This document shows positions 45,855 to 55,500 of a DNA stretch of 64,000 nt, piece after piece; the stretch's first letter is position 1, and each line of letters starts with the position of its first letter. The stretch is from the NCBI RefSeq assembly GCF_008180725.1, contig NZ_VTEV01000001.1:401009-465008 (forward strand), written 5' to 3'. A program made the translations under genes and the position numbers. This DNA is from Sutcliffiella horikoshii. Lineage in GTDB: Bacteria; Bacillota; Bacilli; Bacillales; Bacillaceae_I. The notes below the pieces were generated by a model. It ran no database searches, was not told the origin of the DNA, and saw only the letters and a program-made list of their open reading frames with translations.

Positions 45855-48800
45855 TTAAACTTTATCCACTTCAATTAATAAGTCTCCGGTTGCAATTCCC
45901 TCTCCAGCTGCTACATGTATCTGCTTAACAGTACCGCTGAATGGAGCTTGTACGGTTGTTTCCATTTTCATGGCTTCCGTAATCATCAGGTGATCTCCTT
46001 TGGAAACCTTCTCCCCTTTTTCCACCAATACCTTGATAACTGTTCCAGGCATAGTAGCTCCGATATGGGTAGGATTAGTTCCATCCATTTTAGGTTTTGT
46101 TACCACATCGGATTTAACATTTTCATCTTTAATGTATACTTCACGAGGTTGTCCGTTCAACTCAAAGTACACGACCCTATTGCCATCCCTTTGAGGTTCT
46201 CCTATGGAGACAAGCTTGACCATTAATGTTTTTCCTTGCTCGATTTCCACTTGGATTTCTTCTCCGAGCCTCATGCCGAAGAAAAATGTCGGTGTATCAA
46301 GAACGGATACATTTCCATACTGTTCATACTTCTTTTGGTAATCTAAGAACACTTTTGGATAAAGTGCATAAGCAATCATCTCATGACTCGTTACTTGGCG
46401 ATTCAATGTTTCAAACAATTTTTTGCGGACCTCTTCAAAGTCGACATCATCCAATAGCTCGCCTGGACGGATTGTAATAGGCGATTTTCCTTTTAGGATG
46501 ACTCTTTGCAGATCTTCTGGGAATCCTCCATGCGGTTGTCCCAAATATCCTTCAAACAATTCGATAACAGAATCAGGAAAGTCGATCGTTTCTCCTTTTT
46601 CCAGTACATCTTGTTCTGATAGGTTGTTTTGAACCATAAATAACGCCATATCACCAACTACCTTAGATGACGGTGTTACTTTGACAATATCACCAAACAT
46701 ATCGTTCACGCGACGGTACATTTGTTTTACTTCTTCCCATCGAGCTCCAAGTCCTACCGCTTTTGCTTGTTGTTGAAGATTACTATATTGTCCTCCAGGC
46801 ATTTCGTGCATATATACCTCGGAGTGCGGGCTGTTCATGCCACTTTCAAAATCACTGTAGTATTTACGAACATCTTCCCAGTAATGAGAAAGCTGTTCTA
46901 ACGCTTTAACAGATACATCCGGTTTTCTATCTGTTTCTTCTAGTGCATAATATAGGGAATTAGCACTTGGCTGTGAAGTCAGACCTGCCATGGAACTAAT
47001 CGCCACATCCACAATATCAACGCCTGCTTCAATTGCTTTTGCATACATATAGATTCCGTTTCCGCTAGTATCATGAGTATGAAGGTGGATCGGAATGTCC
47101 ACTGTTTCCTTCAAAGTGGATATTAAACGATAAGCTGACTGCGGCTTTAATAGGCCCGCCATATCCTTGATAGCAAGAATATGAGCTCCGCTTCTTTCCA
47201 ATTCTTTTGCCATATCACAATAATATTGCAGGTCATATTTCGTTCTGCTTGGATCATTGATATCTCCTGTGTAACAGATAGCTGCCTCTGCCAATTTTCC
47301 AGAGTCTCGAACGGCATCAATAGCCAACGTCATCCCTTTGACCCAGTTCAAACTATCAAAGATCCGGAATACATCAATTCCAGCATATGCAGATTTCTCT
47401 ACGAACTCCTTTATTAAGTTGTCTGGATAGTTCTTATACCCTACCGCATTGGATGCTCTAAGTAACATTTGGAAAAGAACATTCGGCGCCTTTTCGCGCA
47501 ATGTCAACAGACGGTCCCAAGGATTTTCACTTAAAAATCTGTATGCCACATCAAACGTCGCTCCCCCCCACATTTCCATCGAGAAAAGATTTGGCAGCAA
47601 CTTAGCTGTTGGCTCGGCAATCTGTTTTAAATCATTCGTACGGACTCTTGTTGCTAATAAAGACTGATGCGCATCCCTAAAGGTAGTGTCAGTCAATAAC
47701 ACTTCCTTCTGATCTGTCACCCATTTAACCAACCCGTCAGCTCCACGCTCGTCCAAAATTTGCTTTGTACCACTTGGTACCTCACCAATATGGGTGACTT
47801 CCGGCATTCTAGGATTAGTGAAGATTGGTTTTTTCCTTTTTTCCACACCTGGGAATCCGTTGACCGTTACATTTCCAATATAGGTGAGCATTTTAGTACC
47901 ACGGTCTTTACGTTTTGGGAAGACAAAAAGCTCAGGTGTTGTATCAATGAATGATGTATCATATTGCCCATTCATGAATTTTGGATGCTTTACCACGTTT
48001 TCTAGGAACGGAATATTTGTTTTGATTCCACGAATTCGGAATTCTTTCAGGTTTCGCTCCATTTTAGAAGCTGCATGTTCAAATGTTAAAGCCCATGTGG
48101 ACAGCTTTACAAGTAAGGAGTCATAATACGGCGTGATGACTGCTCCTTGATAGCCATTCCCTGCATCCAAACGAACTCCAAATCCTCCACCAGAACGGTA
48201 TGCCATGATCTTACCTGTATCCGGCATAAAACCATTTAATGGATCTTCCGTTGTTACACGGGACTGAATGGCAAACCCGTGAACTCGGATGTCTTCCTGC
48301 TTTGGAATACCAAGTTTACTGCTATGTAAGGCATGTCCTTCTGCAATCATGATTTGGGACTGTACGATGTCAACACCCGTTACCATTTCTGTGATGGTGT
48401 GCTCAACTTGCACACGAGGGTTAACTTCTATGAAATAGAATTCTTCTCCTGCAACCAGAAACTCAACGGTACCTGCATTAATGTAATCCACATTTTCCAT
48501 CAATTCTACTGCAGCGTTACAAATTCGTTGACGCAAGTCCTCAGAAAGAGAAACACTCGGTGCGATCTCTACGACTTTTTGATGACGTCGTTGAATGGAA
48601 CAATCACGCTCAAACAAATGAATGATTTCTCCGTGTTGATCCCCAAGGATCTGAACTTCAATATGTTTTGGGTTTTCAATTAATTTTTCTACATACACAT
48701 CATCATTTCCAAATGCCGCTTTTGCCTCTGATTTTGCACGATCAAACGACTCACGCAATTCGGATTTGCTGCGGACGATGCGCATACCACGACCTCCGCC

Positions 48801-49298
48801 ACCAAGTGCAGCCTTGATCATTAACGGGTAGCCGTACGTTGCAGCAAAGTCCATCACTTCATCCAACGAGTGGACCGGACCATCTGTACCCGGTATGACA
48901 GGAATATTGGCAAGCTGGGCTTGTGTTCTCGCTTTTACTTTGTCCCCGAACATATCCAAATGCTTGGAGGTTGGCCCAATAAAAATAATGCCTTCTTCTT
49001 CACATTTTCTAGCAAAATGAATGTTCTCTGAAAGAAAACCATATCCAGGATGAATCGCATCTACGTCATTCGCTTTTGCAATTTCAATGATTCCATCGAT
49101 GTCAAGGTAAGCATCAATCGGTTTTTTACCTTCTCCTACAAGATATGCTTCATCTGCTTTATAGCGATGGAATGAGCCGATATCCTCATTTGAGTAAATA
49201 GCAACTGTGCGAATGTTTAGTTCTGTACAAGCTCGAAAAACACGAATTGCAATCTCGCCGCGGTTCGCAACAAGAACCTTGTTTATTTTTCTCGTCAT
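45855..49298 (-). CDS. pycA: Pyruvate carboxylase
   Basis: Biotin- and ATP-dependent carboxylation of pyruvate to oxaloacetate, refilling the TCA cycle. 1147 residues, single chain. Biotin carboxylase domain (KVLVANRGEIAIRVFRA; ATP-grasp loop KAALGGGGRGMR; EVNPRVQVEHTITE), carboxyltransferase domain from about 530 (LLTDTTFRDAHQSLLATR), and a C-terminal biotinyl domain with EAMKMETTV. Monocistronic here, with its own terminator. Confidence 0.98.
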   Translation of the reverse strand: MTRKINKVLVANRGEIAIRVFRACTELNIRTVAIYSNEDIGSFHRYKADEAYLVGEGKKPIDAYLDIDGIIEIAKANDVDAIHPGYGFLSENIHFARKCEEEGIIFIGPTSKHLDMFGDKVKARTQAQLANIPVIPGTDGPVHSLDEVMDFAATYGYPLMIKAALGGGGRGMRIVRSKSELRESFDRAKSEAKAAFGNDDVYVEKLIENPKHIEVQILGDQHGEIIHLFERDCSIQRRHQKVVEIAPSVSLSEDLRQRICNAAVELMENVDYINAGTVEFLVAGEEFYFIEVNPRVQVEHTITEMVTGVDIVQSQIMIAEGHALHSSKLGIPKQEDIRVHGFAIQSRVTTEDPLNGFMPDTGKIMAYRSGGGFGVRLDAGNGYQGAVITPYYDSLLVKLSTWALTFEHAASKMERNLKEFRIRGIKTNIPFLENVVKHPKFMNGQYDTSFIDTTPELFVFPKRKDRGTKMLTYIGNVTVNGFPGVEKRKKPIFTNPRMPEVTHIGEVPSGTKQILDERGADGLVKWVTDQKEVLLTDTTFRDAHQSLLATRVRTNDLKQIAEPTAKLLPNLFSMEMWGGATFDVAYRFLSENPWDRLLTLREKAPNVLFQMLLRASNAVGYKNYPDNLIKEFVEKSAYAGIDVFRIFDSLNWVKGMTLAIDAVRDSGKLAEAAICYTGDINDPSRTKYDLQYYCDMAKELERSGAHILAIKDMAGLLKPQSAYRLISTLKETVDIPIHLHTHDTSGNGIYMYAKAIEAGVDIVDVAISSMAGLTSQPSANSLYYALEETDRKPDVSVKALEQLSHYWEDVRKYYSDFESGMNSPHSEVYMHEMPGGQYSNLQQQAKAVGLGARWEEVKQMYRRVNDMFGDIVKVTPSSKVVGDMALFMVQNNLSEQDVLEKGETIDFPDSVIELFEGYLGQPHGGFPEDLQRVILKGKSPITIRPGELLDDVDFEEVRKKLFETLNRQVTSHEMIAYALYPKVFLDYQKKYEQYGNVSVLDTPTFFFGMRLGEEIQVEIEQGKTLMVKLVSIGEPQRDGNRVVYFELNGQPREVYIKDENVKSDVVTKPKMDGTNPTHIGATMPGTVIKVLVEKGEKVSKGDHLMITEAMKMETTVQAPFSGTVKQIHVAAGEGIATGDLLIEVDKV

Positions 49299-49476
49299 AT
49301 TGTCTCCCCCTAGTAGCTACTTCTCACGTGGAAAAGTTTAGAATATTTTATCAATTATAAAAGCCATTATACATTATTTTTCGATAACTTTCCTCTTTTT
49401 CGGTACAATCCTTACTAATTATGTAGAAAAAATGAGATTAATGCTGAATTTAAGGACATTTTTTATTGTAATTTAA

Positions 49477-49516
49477 TAAAAACGCTCAATCAGCATTTAT
49501 CGCATGATTGAGCGTT
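49477..49516 (-). terminator. Terminator after ylaN
   Basis: AACGCTCAATCA / TGATTGAGCGTT stem, A-run on its left, immediately downstream of ylaN on the minus strand. Confidence 0.85.
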
Positions 49517-49523
49517 ACTAGTA

Positions 49524-49805
49524 TTAATTTCTTTCCCATGCTTCGTAAAGTGCCGAAAGCTCCTTTTCCAATTTAGAAAGGATGTCTTTCCCCTCTTTTT
49601 CAGAAATCAATCCAAGCCGAACAGCAAAATCCATTTCTCGAGAAAGTCCGAACATTTGCGTGTCCAACACTTCTTCGTAGAGTGGACATTGGGGCATGGT
49701 TAAGTTGTCCATTTGGACTTGAATCAGCTTTAAAATTTTATCTGAATCAGCTTTTAAAAGCGTAATAGCTTTATCACGATGATCGACCACGATATCTGAT
49801 GCCAA
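49524..49805 (-). CDS. ylaN: YlaN (UPF0358)
   Basis: 93-residue all-helical protein, linked to iron homeostasis (Fur interaction) in B. subtilis. Characteristic [21 protein letters not shown] and [20 protein letters not shown]. In B. subtilis ftsW follows it; here the next gene is pycA. Confidence 0.94.
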   Translation of the reverse strand: MASDIVVDHRDKAITLLKADSDKILKLIQVQMDNLTMPQCPLYEEVLDTQMFGLSREMDFAVRLGLISEKEGKDILSKLEKELSALYEAWERN

Positions 49806-49909
49806 TATCGATCCCTCCGTTTACGTACAATTACCTATCTTATCTATAAATTTTATCGTTATTTTTAAAAAATTGCAAGGAGGATACGCGCATTTACTAT
49901 AACTGAATA

Positions 49910-50839
49910 TTAAAACATGCTTAAATCATATTGATCTTGTAGTAATTCTAGTAATTTTAGGCCTGTGTGGCTGTTACCGACTTCATTTAATGGCGGTCCG
50001 AAAATTCCAATTCCCATTCGACCGGGTACAGCTCCCATAATTCCTCCCGATACGCCACTTTTTGCCGGGATACCAATTTTAATGGCAAACTCTCCGGAGG
50101 CGTTATACATACCGCAAGTCACCATAAATGTTTTACAGATCCGCGCTACTTCCTTTGGTATCACCCTTTCGTTCGTCAACGGATTAATTCCATCCATTGC
50201 AAAAACAGCACCCATCCTTGCCATCTGAAGACAATTTAACCGAATCGCACAATGTTTCGTATATACTTCCATAATCTCCTCGACGTTGCCATGTATGACA
50301 CCATCATTCTTCATATAAAAACAAAGGGACCTGTTCAGAAAAGATGTAGTGAATTCTGAGATGGCTACTTCTTCACAAAAATCAATCTCCGGTTCATTGG
50401 TAAGCTTCCGGACAAAATCCAATATATATTCTACTTTATCTTCTGCATTACTGCCTTTCATCATGGAAGTGACGGCAAGGGCACCTGCATTAATCATGGG
50501 GTTCAGCGGTTTAGCTTTTGAGGATGTTTCTAATTTGATAATAGAGTTAAAGGGATCACCTGTTGGCTCCATTCCTACTCTATGGAAAACATGTTCAGGT
50601 CCATAATCCATTAAAACAAGTGCAAGGGTAATAATTTTCGATATACTTTGTAACGTAAATCGTTTATCAATATCACCTGCAGATATGCAGTTTCCATCGG
50701 GATATACAATAGCACATGACAAATGCTCTGGATTTTCCTTTTGTAATGCCGGTATGTAGTTTGCCACTTTCCCTTCAAAAGCTACCTTCTTGGCTTCTTC
50801 CACTAATGACTGAAGATCTTCCTCTCTCTTGCATGCCAA
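49910..50839 (-). CDS. glsA: Glutaminase A (YlaM type)
   Basis: Hydrolyses glutamine to glutamate and ammonia. A TTG start at 50839 (ACKREEDLQSLVEEAKK follows), with GGGAGAGG upstream, gives 309 residues, the size of B. subtilis YlaM; a longer frame to 50866 begins inside the leader. Serine beta-lactamase-like fold: SISK nucleophile motif in FTLQSISKIITLAL, then KPLNPMINAGALAV and SGVSGGIMGAVPGRMG. Confidence 0.95.
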   Translation of the reverse strand: MACKREEDLQSLVEEAKKVAFEGKVANYIPALQKENPEHLSCAIVYPDGNCISAGDIDKRFTLQSISKIITLALVLMDYGPEHVFHRVGMEPTGDPFNSIIKLETSSKAKPLNPMINAGALAVTSMMKGSNAEDKVEYILDFVRKLTNEPEIDFCEEVAISEFTTSFLNRSLCFYMKNDGVIHGNVEEIMEVYTKHCAIRLNCLQMARMGAVFAMDGINPLTNERVIPKEVARICKTFMVTCGMYNASGEFAIKIGIPAKSGVSGGIMGAVPGRMGIGIFGPPLNEVGNSHTGLKLLELLQDQYDLSMF

Positions 50840-50955
50840 GTGCACCTCTCCCTTTCTATTTTTCAAGATAATCTACCAATAGATTCCCCGATAACATGAC
50901 AAAAAAACATACAAGTTATATAATAATGAAAAGGATTACAAATGAGGGGGACAAC

Positions 50956-51456
50956 ATGGAAAATATCATCAGAATAGAAGGTAAAGTTAACTTTTCAATA
51001 ACGCTTGATCCGGGTGTCTGGATTTTCGATGATCGCAGAATAGATTTGGATACATATTTTATAGAAGATAAACGAGAAAAAACAGATGAGCTTGAAGAAT
51101 ACACAAAAGCAGTCTCGAAACATTGGGAACGTGAAATTAGAGAAGGTGCCATTTACCCTCCAACCTTGAAATCAGAACGTAGATTTGAAAAGGAAAAACT
51201 ACTGAACGGTACATTCGGTATCAAGTTCGGTCCATTTCTCCACAATGCAGAGCCACAACCAGACTCATCAAAAGTCGTGTTTGTTGGAGAAGATAGTGAA
51301 CTCGAGGTAGACATCCCTACTGCTCAAGAGATCATTCTTGCCTTTTCTAAAAATGGCAAACCACTAAAAGAAAACGGACCTGTCCACATTTATTTAGAGG
51401 ATGGTTCCAATCATGCAGAACCACTTACAGGTGTACATAAAATCATCGTAAAATAA
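50956..51456 (+). CDS. ylaL: Conserved protein at the ylaL position
   Basis: 166 residues from ATG at 50956 (MENIIRIEGKVNFSITLDPG) after GAGGGGG. Soluble, beta-rich, with VWIFDDRRIDLDTYF and FGIKFGPFLHNAEPQP. I recall relatives labelled peptidyl-prolyl isomerase, but no FKBP, cyclophilin or parvulin motif is visible, so I give no activity. The name is by order between glsA and ylaK. Confidence 0.7.
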   Translation: MENIIRIEGKVNFSITLDPGVWIFDDRRIDLDTYFIEDKREKTDELEEYTKAVSKHWEREIREGAIYPPTLKSERRFEKEKLLNGTFGIKFGPFLHNAEPQPDSSKVVFVGEDSELEVDIPTAQEIILAFSKNGKPLKENGPVHIYLEDGSNHAEPLTGVHKIIVK

Positions 51457-51470
51457 GACGGGATTTCCCC

Positions 51471-51509
51471 AAAGCGCCGCCGTGACAAACGTTACGGCGG
51501 CGCTTTTTT
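51471..51509 (+). terminator. Terminator after ylaL-like gene
   Basis: AAAGCGCCGCCGT / ACGGCGGCGCTTTTTT, a GC-rich perfect stem with a T-run on the + strand. Confidence 0.92.
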
Positions 51510-51545
51510 AGTCTGTAAAAGTGAAATGTAGGTTTTCAGGATCTC

Positions 51546-51676
51546 CAGCTGTTTATTGGAGCAAAAGCTGAAGACTTCTGAGGGAGAAAGCGGTAGCTTG
51601 AGACCCCGCAGCGTAGCGAGGAGGCTCGAGCACCGCCCCTAGGAAAGCAAAGCCATTTGCGGAAATCAACAGCGTT
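51546..51676 (-). repeat. Solo A-type arm of the composite repeat
   Basis: Reverse-oriented arm A: + strand reads AGCTGTTTATTGGAGC ... GCGGAAATCAACAGCG. No spacer or B arm next to it. Between a terminator and the 3' end of ylaK. Confidence 0.88.
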
Positions 51677-51696
51677 TTTTAACAATCCCCTATATT

Positions 51697-53025
51697 CTAT
51701 AATAGGTCTGCAGCAAGCTTTGCAAGCATGGACCGTTCCCCTTTTACAAGCTTCACATGCCCAGCCAACTTCTGATCCTTAAAACGCTCCACCACATAAG
51801 TTAACCCATTGTTATACTCATCCAAATAAGGATGGTCAATTTGCTCTGGATCCCCCATTAAAACTATTTTACTCCGCTCCCCTACCCTGGTTAAAATGGT
51901 TTTCACCTCATGCTTCGTAAGGTTCTGTGCTTCATCAATAATAATGAATTGTTCCGGAATGCTTCTGCCCCTGATGTACGTCAAGGCTTCCACTTCAATG
52001 GACCCCATACCAGCCAGGATAGCGTCAAGTTCTCCTGGTTTTTTAGTATTAAATAGATATTCCAAGTTGTCATAGATCGGTTGCATCCACGGCCTTAATT
52101 TTTCCTCTTTTTCACCAGGTAAAAAGCCGATGTCTTTGCCAACAGGTACAATAGGTCGTGCCACTAGCAGTTTTTTATAACGGTTTAAATCCTCCGTCTG
52201 CATTAGTCCTGCAGCTAACGCCAAGAGAGTTTTTCCCGTTCCTGCCTTACCCGTCAGTGTAACTAGTGGAATGTCTGACCGCAATAACATTTCAAACGCC
52301 ATTGTTTGTTGTACATTTCGTGGTCGGATCCCCCAGATATGGTCTTGATCAAATACAAGTTTTTTGACTTTCTTACCTGTAGAGTCAATAATACCAACCG
52401 CTGAAGCCGACCCCCCCAATGCATCTTTCATGATAATGAATTGATTGGCATAAAATGGATGATTGGCTAATTCTGCGGCACTAATTTCACCTTTTACATA
52501 AAACGTGTTTAGGGTATCTGTTGGAACATAAATCTCAAGGAACCCTTTGTAAATATGATCCACTTCTACTACACGATCATTTAAAAAGTCCTCAGAAATT
52601 AACCCGATCGCATCGGCCTTGACGCGCACCAAGGCATCCTTACTCACCAATATGACGGTACGTCCATTTTCTTTTGTCTGTTCTTCCAACGAAAGATTTT
52701 TCGCCACTGCAAGAATCCTATTATCATTTGTCTTTTCTACAAATATTTCCTGCAGCTGATGAAAACTTCTATGATTTAATTCAATCCGAAGCGCTCCGCC
52801 GTTGTGCAAAGGTATTTTTTCATGAAGTTTTCCTGTAGCTCTCAAAGAATCGATTATCTTTGATACTTGCCTGGCATTCCTTCCTATTTCATCCATATAT
52901 CTTTTTTTCGAATCCACTTCTTCCAATACCACCGCCGGTATCACTACTTCATTATCCGCAAAGGAATAGATTGCATATGGATCCTGTAACAATACATTTG
53001 TATCCAACACATAAATTTTACCCAA
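51697..53025 (-). CDS. ylaK: PIN-PhoH family ATPase YlaK
   Basis: 442 residues from TTG at 53025 (GKIYVLDTNVLLQDPYA follows), with GGAGG upstream; this is the B. subtilis length, and the longer frame to 53106 is unsupported. N-terminal PIN nuclease-like domain (VLDTNVLLQD; EVDSKKRYMDEIGRNAR) and C-terminal PhoH ATPase with Walker A TLTGKAGTGKTLLAL and Walker B FIIIDEAQNLT. Probable RNA helicase/nuclease pair in one protein. Confidence 0.95.
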   Translation of the reverse strand: MGKIYVLDTNVLLQDPYAIYSFADNEVVIPAVVLEEVDSKKRYMDEIGRNARQVSKIIDSLRATGKLHEKIPLHNGGALRIELNHRSFHQLQEIFVEKTNDNRILAVAKNLSLEEQTKENGRTVILVSKDALVRVKADAIGLISEDFLNDRVVEVDHIYKGFLEIYVPTDTLNTFYVKGEISAAELANHPFYANQFIIMKDALGGSASAVGIIDSTGKKVKKLVFDQDHIWGIRPRNVQQTMAFEMLLRSDIPLVTLTGKAGTGKTLLALAAGLMQTEDLNRYKKLLVARPIVPVGKDIGFLPGEKEEKLRPWMQPIYDNLEYLFNTKKPGELDAILAGMGSIEVEALTYIRGRSIPEQFIIIDEAQNLTKHEVKTILTRVGERSKIVLMGDPEQIDHPYLDEYNNGLTYVVERFKDQKLAGHVKLVKGERSMLAKLAADLL

Positions 53026-53252
53026 CCTGCCGCCTCCTACTCTCAGCCCTTCTATTGTCTTTCTGGAGTGAATCAAGGCATCCTCCCTTTCATTATATGG
53101 CCCCAATACAATTAGTGTGTTACTACTTGACCATAAAAGAGGGACGGACCGTTGTTAAAATATATGTCGGAATGAATAAAGATAGAAGAACAAATAAACA
53201 ATAAAATCAAGACAGATGAAAATGGAATCATCCTAAAGAAGGAGTGAAATAG

Positions 53253-53882
53253 GTGAAAAGATATTTATTAGTGACCGCAATCGTTACAATGTCTCTTACT
53301 GGTTGTATGAACAATCAAACCAGAAATATTTCCAGCGAAGATGAAAACTCTCAAATTATTCATGTCAAAGATTCTGCGGATGTGCAGGTGGATAGAAAAA
53401 CTGGGCAGGAAGTGTCCGCTCATCTGGTGGAGCTTGCAACAAGAGTGCCAAATGTAAATGATGCTACGGCCGTTGTACTTGGTCCATATGCAGTAGTGGG
53501 TATCGATGTAAACTCCGATTTGGATCGCGAAAGAGTCAGCACTATTAAATATTCGGTTGCAGAGAGCTTAAAGAGTGACCCTTATGGAGCTACAGCCGTC
53601 ATTCTTGCAGATGCAGACTCCTTTGTTCGCTTGCAGGAAATGGGACGAGACATTCAAAATGGACGACCTATTACAGGTGTGATGGAAGAGTTGGCAGAGA
53701 TTGTTGGCAGGGTTATGCCGGAAATTCCAATTGACCTTAAAGAACCAGTAGCCCCAAATCCAACGGAGCAAAATAACTCCAAACTTTCAAAGGATCAAGA
53801 AAAGCAGCTTGAACAGAAACAACAAAATCAGTCCAATAACCTAAAGGACGAAGAACGATATAAGGAAGTAAAGCAGGACTAG
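53253..53882 (+). CDS. ylaJ: YhcN/YlaJ family sporulation lipoprotein
   Basis: 209 residues from GTG at 53253 after AAGGAG. Lipoprotein signal MKRYLLVTAIVTMSLTGC, Cys18. YhcN/YlaJ core (AHLVELATRVPNVNDATAVVLG ... DREREV-like RERVSTIKYSV). The C-terminal 50 residues are Gln/Asn/Lys-rich low complexity. Forespore inner-membrane lipoprotein family involved in germination. Confidence 0.92.
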   Translation: MKRYLLVTAIVTMSLTGCMNNQTRNISSEDENSQIIHVKDSADVQVDRKTGQEVSAHLVELATRVPNVNDATAVVLGPYAVVGIDVNSDLDRERVSTIKYSVAESLKSDPYGATAVILADADSFVRLQEMGRDIQNGRPITGVMEELAEIVGRVMPEIPIDLKEPVAPNPTEQNNSKLSKDQEKQLEQKQQNQSNNLKDEERYKEVKQD

Positions 53883-53912
53883 GACTATACATTTGCAATA
53901 AAATTACATTGG

Positions 53913-53957
53913 TGACTGTCCCAAGCGGTGGAAATCCGCTTCGGGGCAGTTTTTTTA
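53913..53957 (+). terminator. Terminator after ylaJ
   Basis: GACTGTCCC / GGGGCAGT with an inner AAGCGG/CCGCTT stem and seven T. Confidence 0.88.
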
Positions 53958-53985
53958 TGCAATGGAGGTACCGAGTTGCATGCGA

Positions 53986-54120
53986 TATCAAGGAAATAAT
54001 CAATATATCAATAAATTCTGGGATGTATCAATAAATTTTAAGATATATCAATAATTCTTAAGATATATCAAGAAAAAACGGAATATATCAAGAAATCGAC
54101 ACAATATCCTATAATTCGTC
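53986..54120. repeat. 20-bp short tandem repeat array
   Basis: TATCAA recurs at 53986, 54006, 54026, 54046, 54066 and 54086, exactly 20 bp apart, with a last degenerate TATCCT at 54105. The consensus is near TATCAATAAATTCTAAGATA. It lies between the ylaJ terminator and the 3' end of a flavin-binding-type gene. Confidence 0.9.
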
Positions 54121-54149
54121 AACGACAACAACAACTTCTTTCTCCCTTC

Positions 54150-54174
54150 AAAAAAACCAGGCTTTCACCTGGTT
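54150..54174 (-). terminator. Terminator of pyridoxamine oxidase-like gene
   Basis: AACCAGG / CCTGGTT stem with an A-run on the left (T-run on minus). Confidence 0.8.
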
Positions 54175-54192
54175 CAATCCAATCACCCGCTC

Positions 54193-54651
54193 TTATCCAT
54201 AATTTCGTAACGCTGTAAACACCTGATAATCTAATTTCTTTGCAGCATCCACGTCATATGTCTTCTCAAATTTCGGCTCCACGCTTATTTTAGCGCCGTA
54301 GAACATAACATCCCTTACTGTTTTTACATCCAGAGACAACAAAGCCAACTTTAATGGAACATCTTCCATTTTCTCTACTTTTACAGTTGCTTTCGTATGA
54401 ATGGCATAAACAGAATCATTGGCCATCAGGTTTACTACTAGCTCGCTATTATGTAACACATTCTTTACAATGCGTGATTCCGCTTTAACAGCAAGTAGAA
54501 TGGACTTTTCATCTGGAGCATAAAGCCAAGAAATGGCACTGAGATTCGGTCCGCCTGTTTCATGGTCTACAGTACTGATTGTTACCAAGGTTTCTTTTTG
54601 CAGTGCTTCTATAAGTGGTTCCACAAGAACATTTTCTACAAGGTTAGGCAT
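54193..54651 (-). CDS. Pyridoxamine 5'-phosphate oxidase family protein
   Basis: 152 residues, split-barrel FMN-binding fold: LVTISTVDHETGGPNLSAIS, ILLAVKAESRIVKNVLHN, ELVVNLMANDSVYAI. Family members range from flavin reductases to heme-binding proteins; no specific function can be set. Divergent from ylaI; not in this place in B. subtilis as far as I recall. Confidence 0.85.
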   Translation of the reverse strand: MPNLVENVLVEPLIEALQKETLVTISTVDHETGGPNLSAISWLYAPDEKSILLAVKAESRIVKNVLHNSELVVNLMANDSVYAIHTKATVKVEKMEDVPLKLALLSLDVKTVRDVMFYGAKISVEPKFEKTYDVDAAKKLDYQVFTALRNYG

Positions 54652-54816
54652 TGTCCAACCCCCCAGTGTATTTTTATTTATCTTACCATATCGGCATTTC
54701 CATAGAAAGAATCAGTAAGCTGACAATACTCGCGATAAAGCTCTTCTTAGCAATTAATTCTTAATTTTCACCCTTTATGCTATACTAAAGAGTAAGATTG
54801 AATAAAGAGGTGAACC

Positions 54817-55017
54817 ATGAGAGTCAAGTGCGTAATTTGTGATAAAATTGAAAGCATCAATGACGAAACATTAGTTGCGAAAAGGCTTCGCAATCGACCA
54901 ATACATACATATATGTGCGATGAATGCAGTGAAAGAATTGAAAAAAGAACAAACGAGAGAAAAGCTACAGGTAATTTCAAGCTGTATGAGCAAAAACAAA
55001 ATCAGGATGAGTGGTAG
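54817..55017 (+). CDS. ylaI: YlaI, DUF2197 zinc-ribbon protein
   Basis: 66 residues with CVIC and CDEC pairs (residues about 5-8 and 34-37), a small zinc ribbon. ATG after AAGAGGTG. Function unknown. Confidence 0.92.
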   Translation: MRVKCVICDKIESINDETLVAKRLRNRPIHTYMCDECSERIEKRTNERKATGNFKLYEQKQNQDEW

Positions 55018-55020
55018 ACC

Positions 55021-55455
55021 TTGATACAAAGAGGCGCTTTTACAGGTTTAATAAGCGGGATACTGATGGGCTTGTTCATTAAAGCACTTGAAGTCCTATC
55101 CGGAAAAAAGGTATATGTACTTTTGTTAAACGTAGATTTCATTCCCGGTTTCAAAGATGCAAGTCTTTCGGAACTGACTGAATTTTCCCTTCACTTGATT
55201 GTTGCTGTTCTTATTGGGATTATGTTTTCTTTTATTATTGAACACTTCCATCTGGTTGATAAAAGAAGGCAGTATCTTGTCGCTATCGCTATTACCTTAC
55301 CTACCATCCTGCTGTATTTTCCATTAACGATATTGGCTATAAAAGAAACCCCTGCACCTACTGATGCTGTTGCGATCCTTCTATGGTCCATCGGACATTT
55401 GGCGTTTGCAGTATTTCTTCCTATTTTCTATAAAACTACAACCCAAAAAGGATAG
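55021..55455 (+). CDS. Four-span membrane protein of unknown function
   Basis: 144 residues starting with TTG 3 bp after the ylaI stop, so probably coupled to ylaI. Four hydrophobic segments (about 5-24, 58-75, 83-104 and 118-136). No motif recognised. Confidence 0.75.
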   Translation: MIQRGAFTGLISGILMGLFIKALEVLSGKKVYVLLLNVDFIPGFKDASLSELTEFSLHLIVAVLIGIMFSFIIEHFHLVDKRRQYLVAIAITLPTILLYFPLTILAIKETPAPTDAVAILLWSIGHLAFAVFLPIFYKTTTQKG

Positions 55456-55500
55456 ATCCTTCGCAAGTGACAATCACTCAGGAAGGAGCTATCCTTTTTT
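55445..55500. terminator. Bidirectional terminator
   Basis: AAAAGGATAG / CTATCCTTTTTT outer stem with an inner CCTTC/GAAGG pairing, between convergent genes. Confidence 0.8.

Noticed and set aside
49299..49523. Possible remnant of ftsW between ylaN and pycA.
   Set aside because: The interval contains only the ylaN terminator and AT-rich upstream sequence of pycA; no SEDS-like peptide could be read in any frame.
53737..54003. 88-codon minus-strand frame over the ylaJ 3' end and terminator.
   Set aside because: Antisense to ylaJ low-complexity sequence and the terminator hairpin; no ribosome site.
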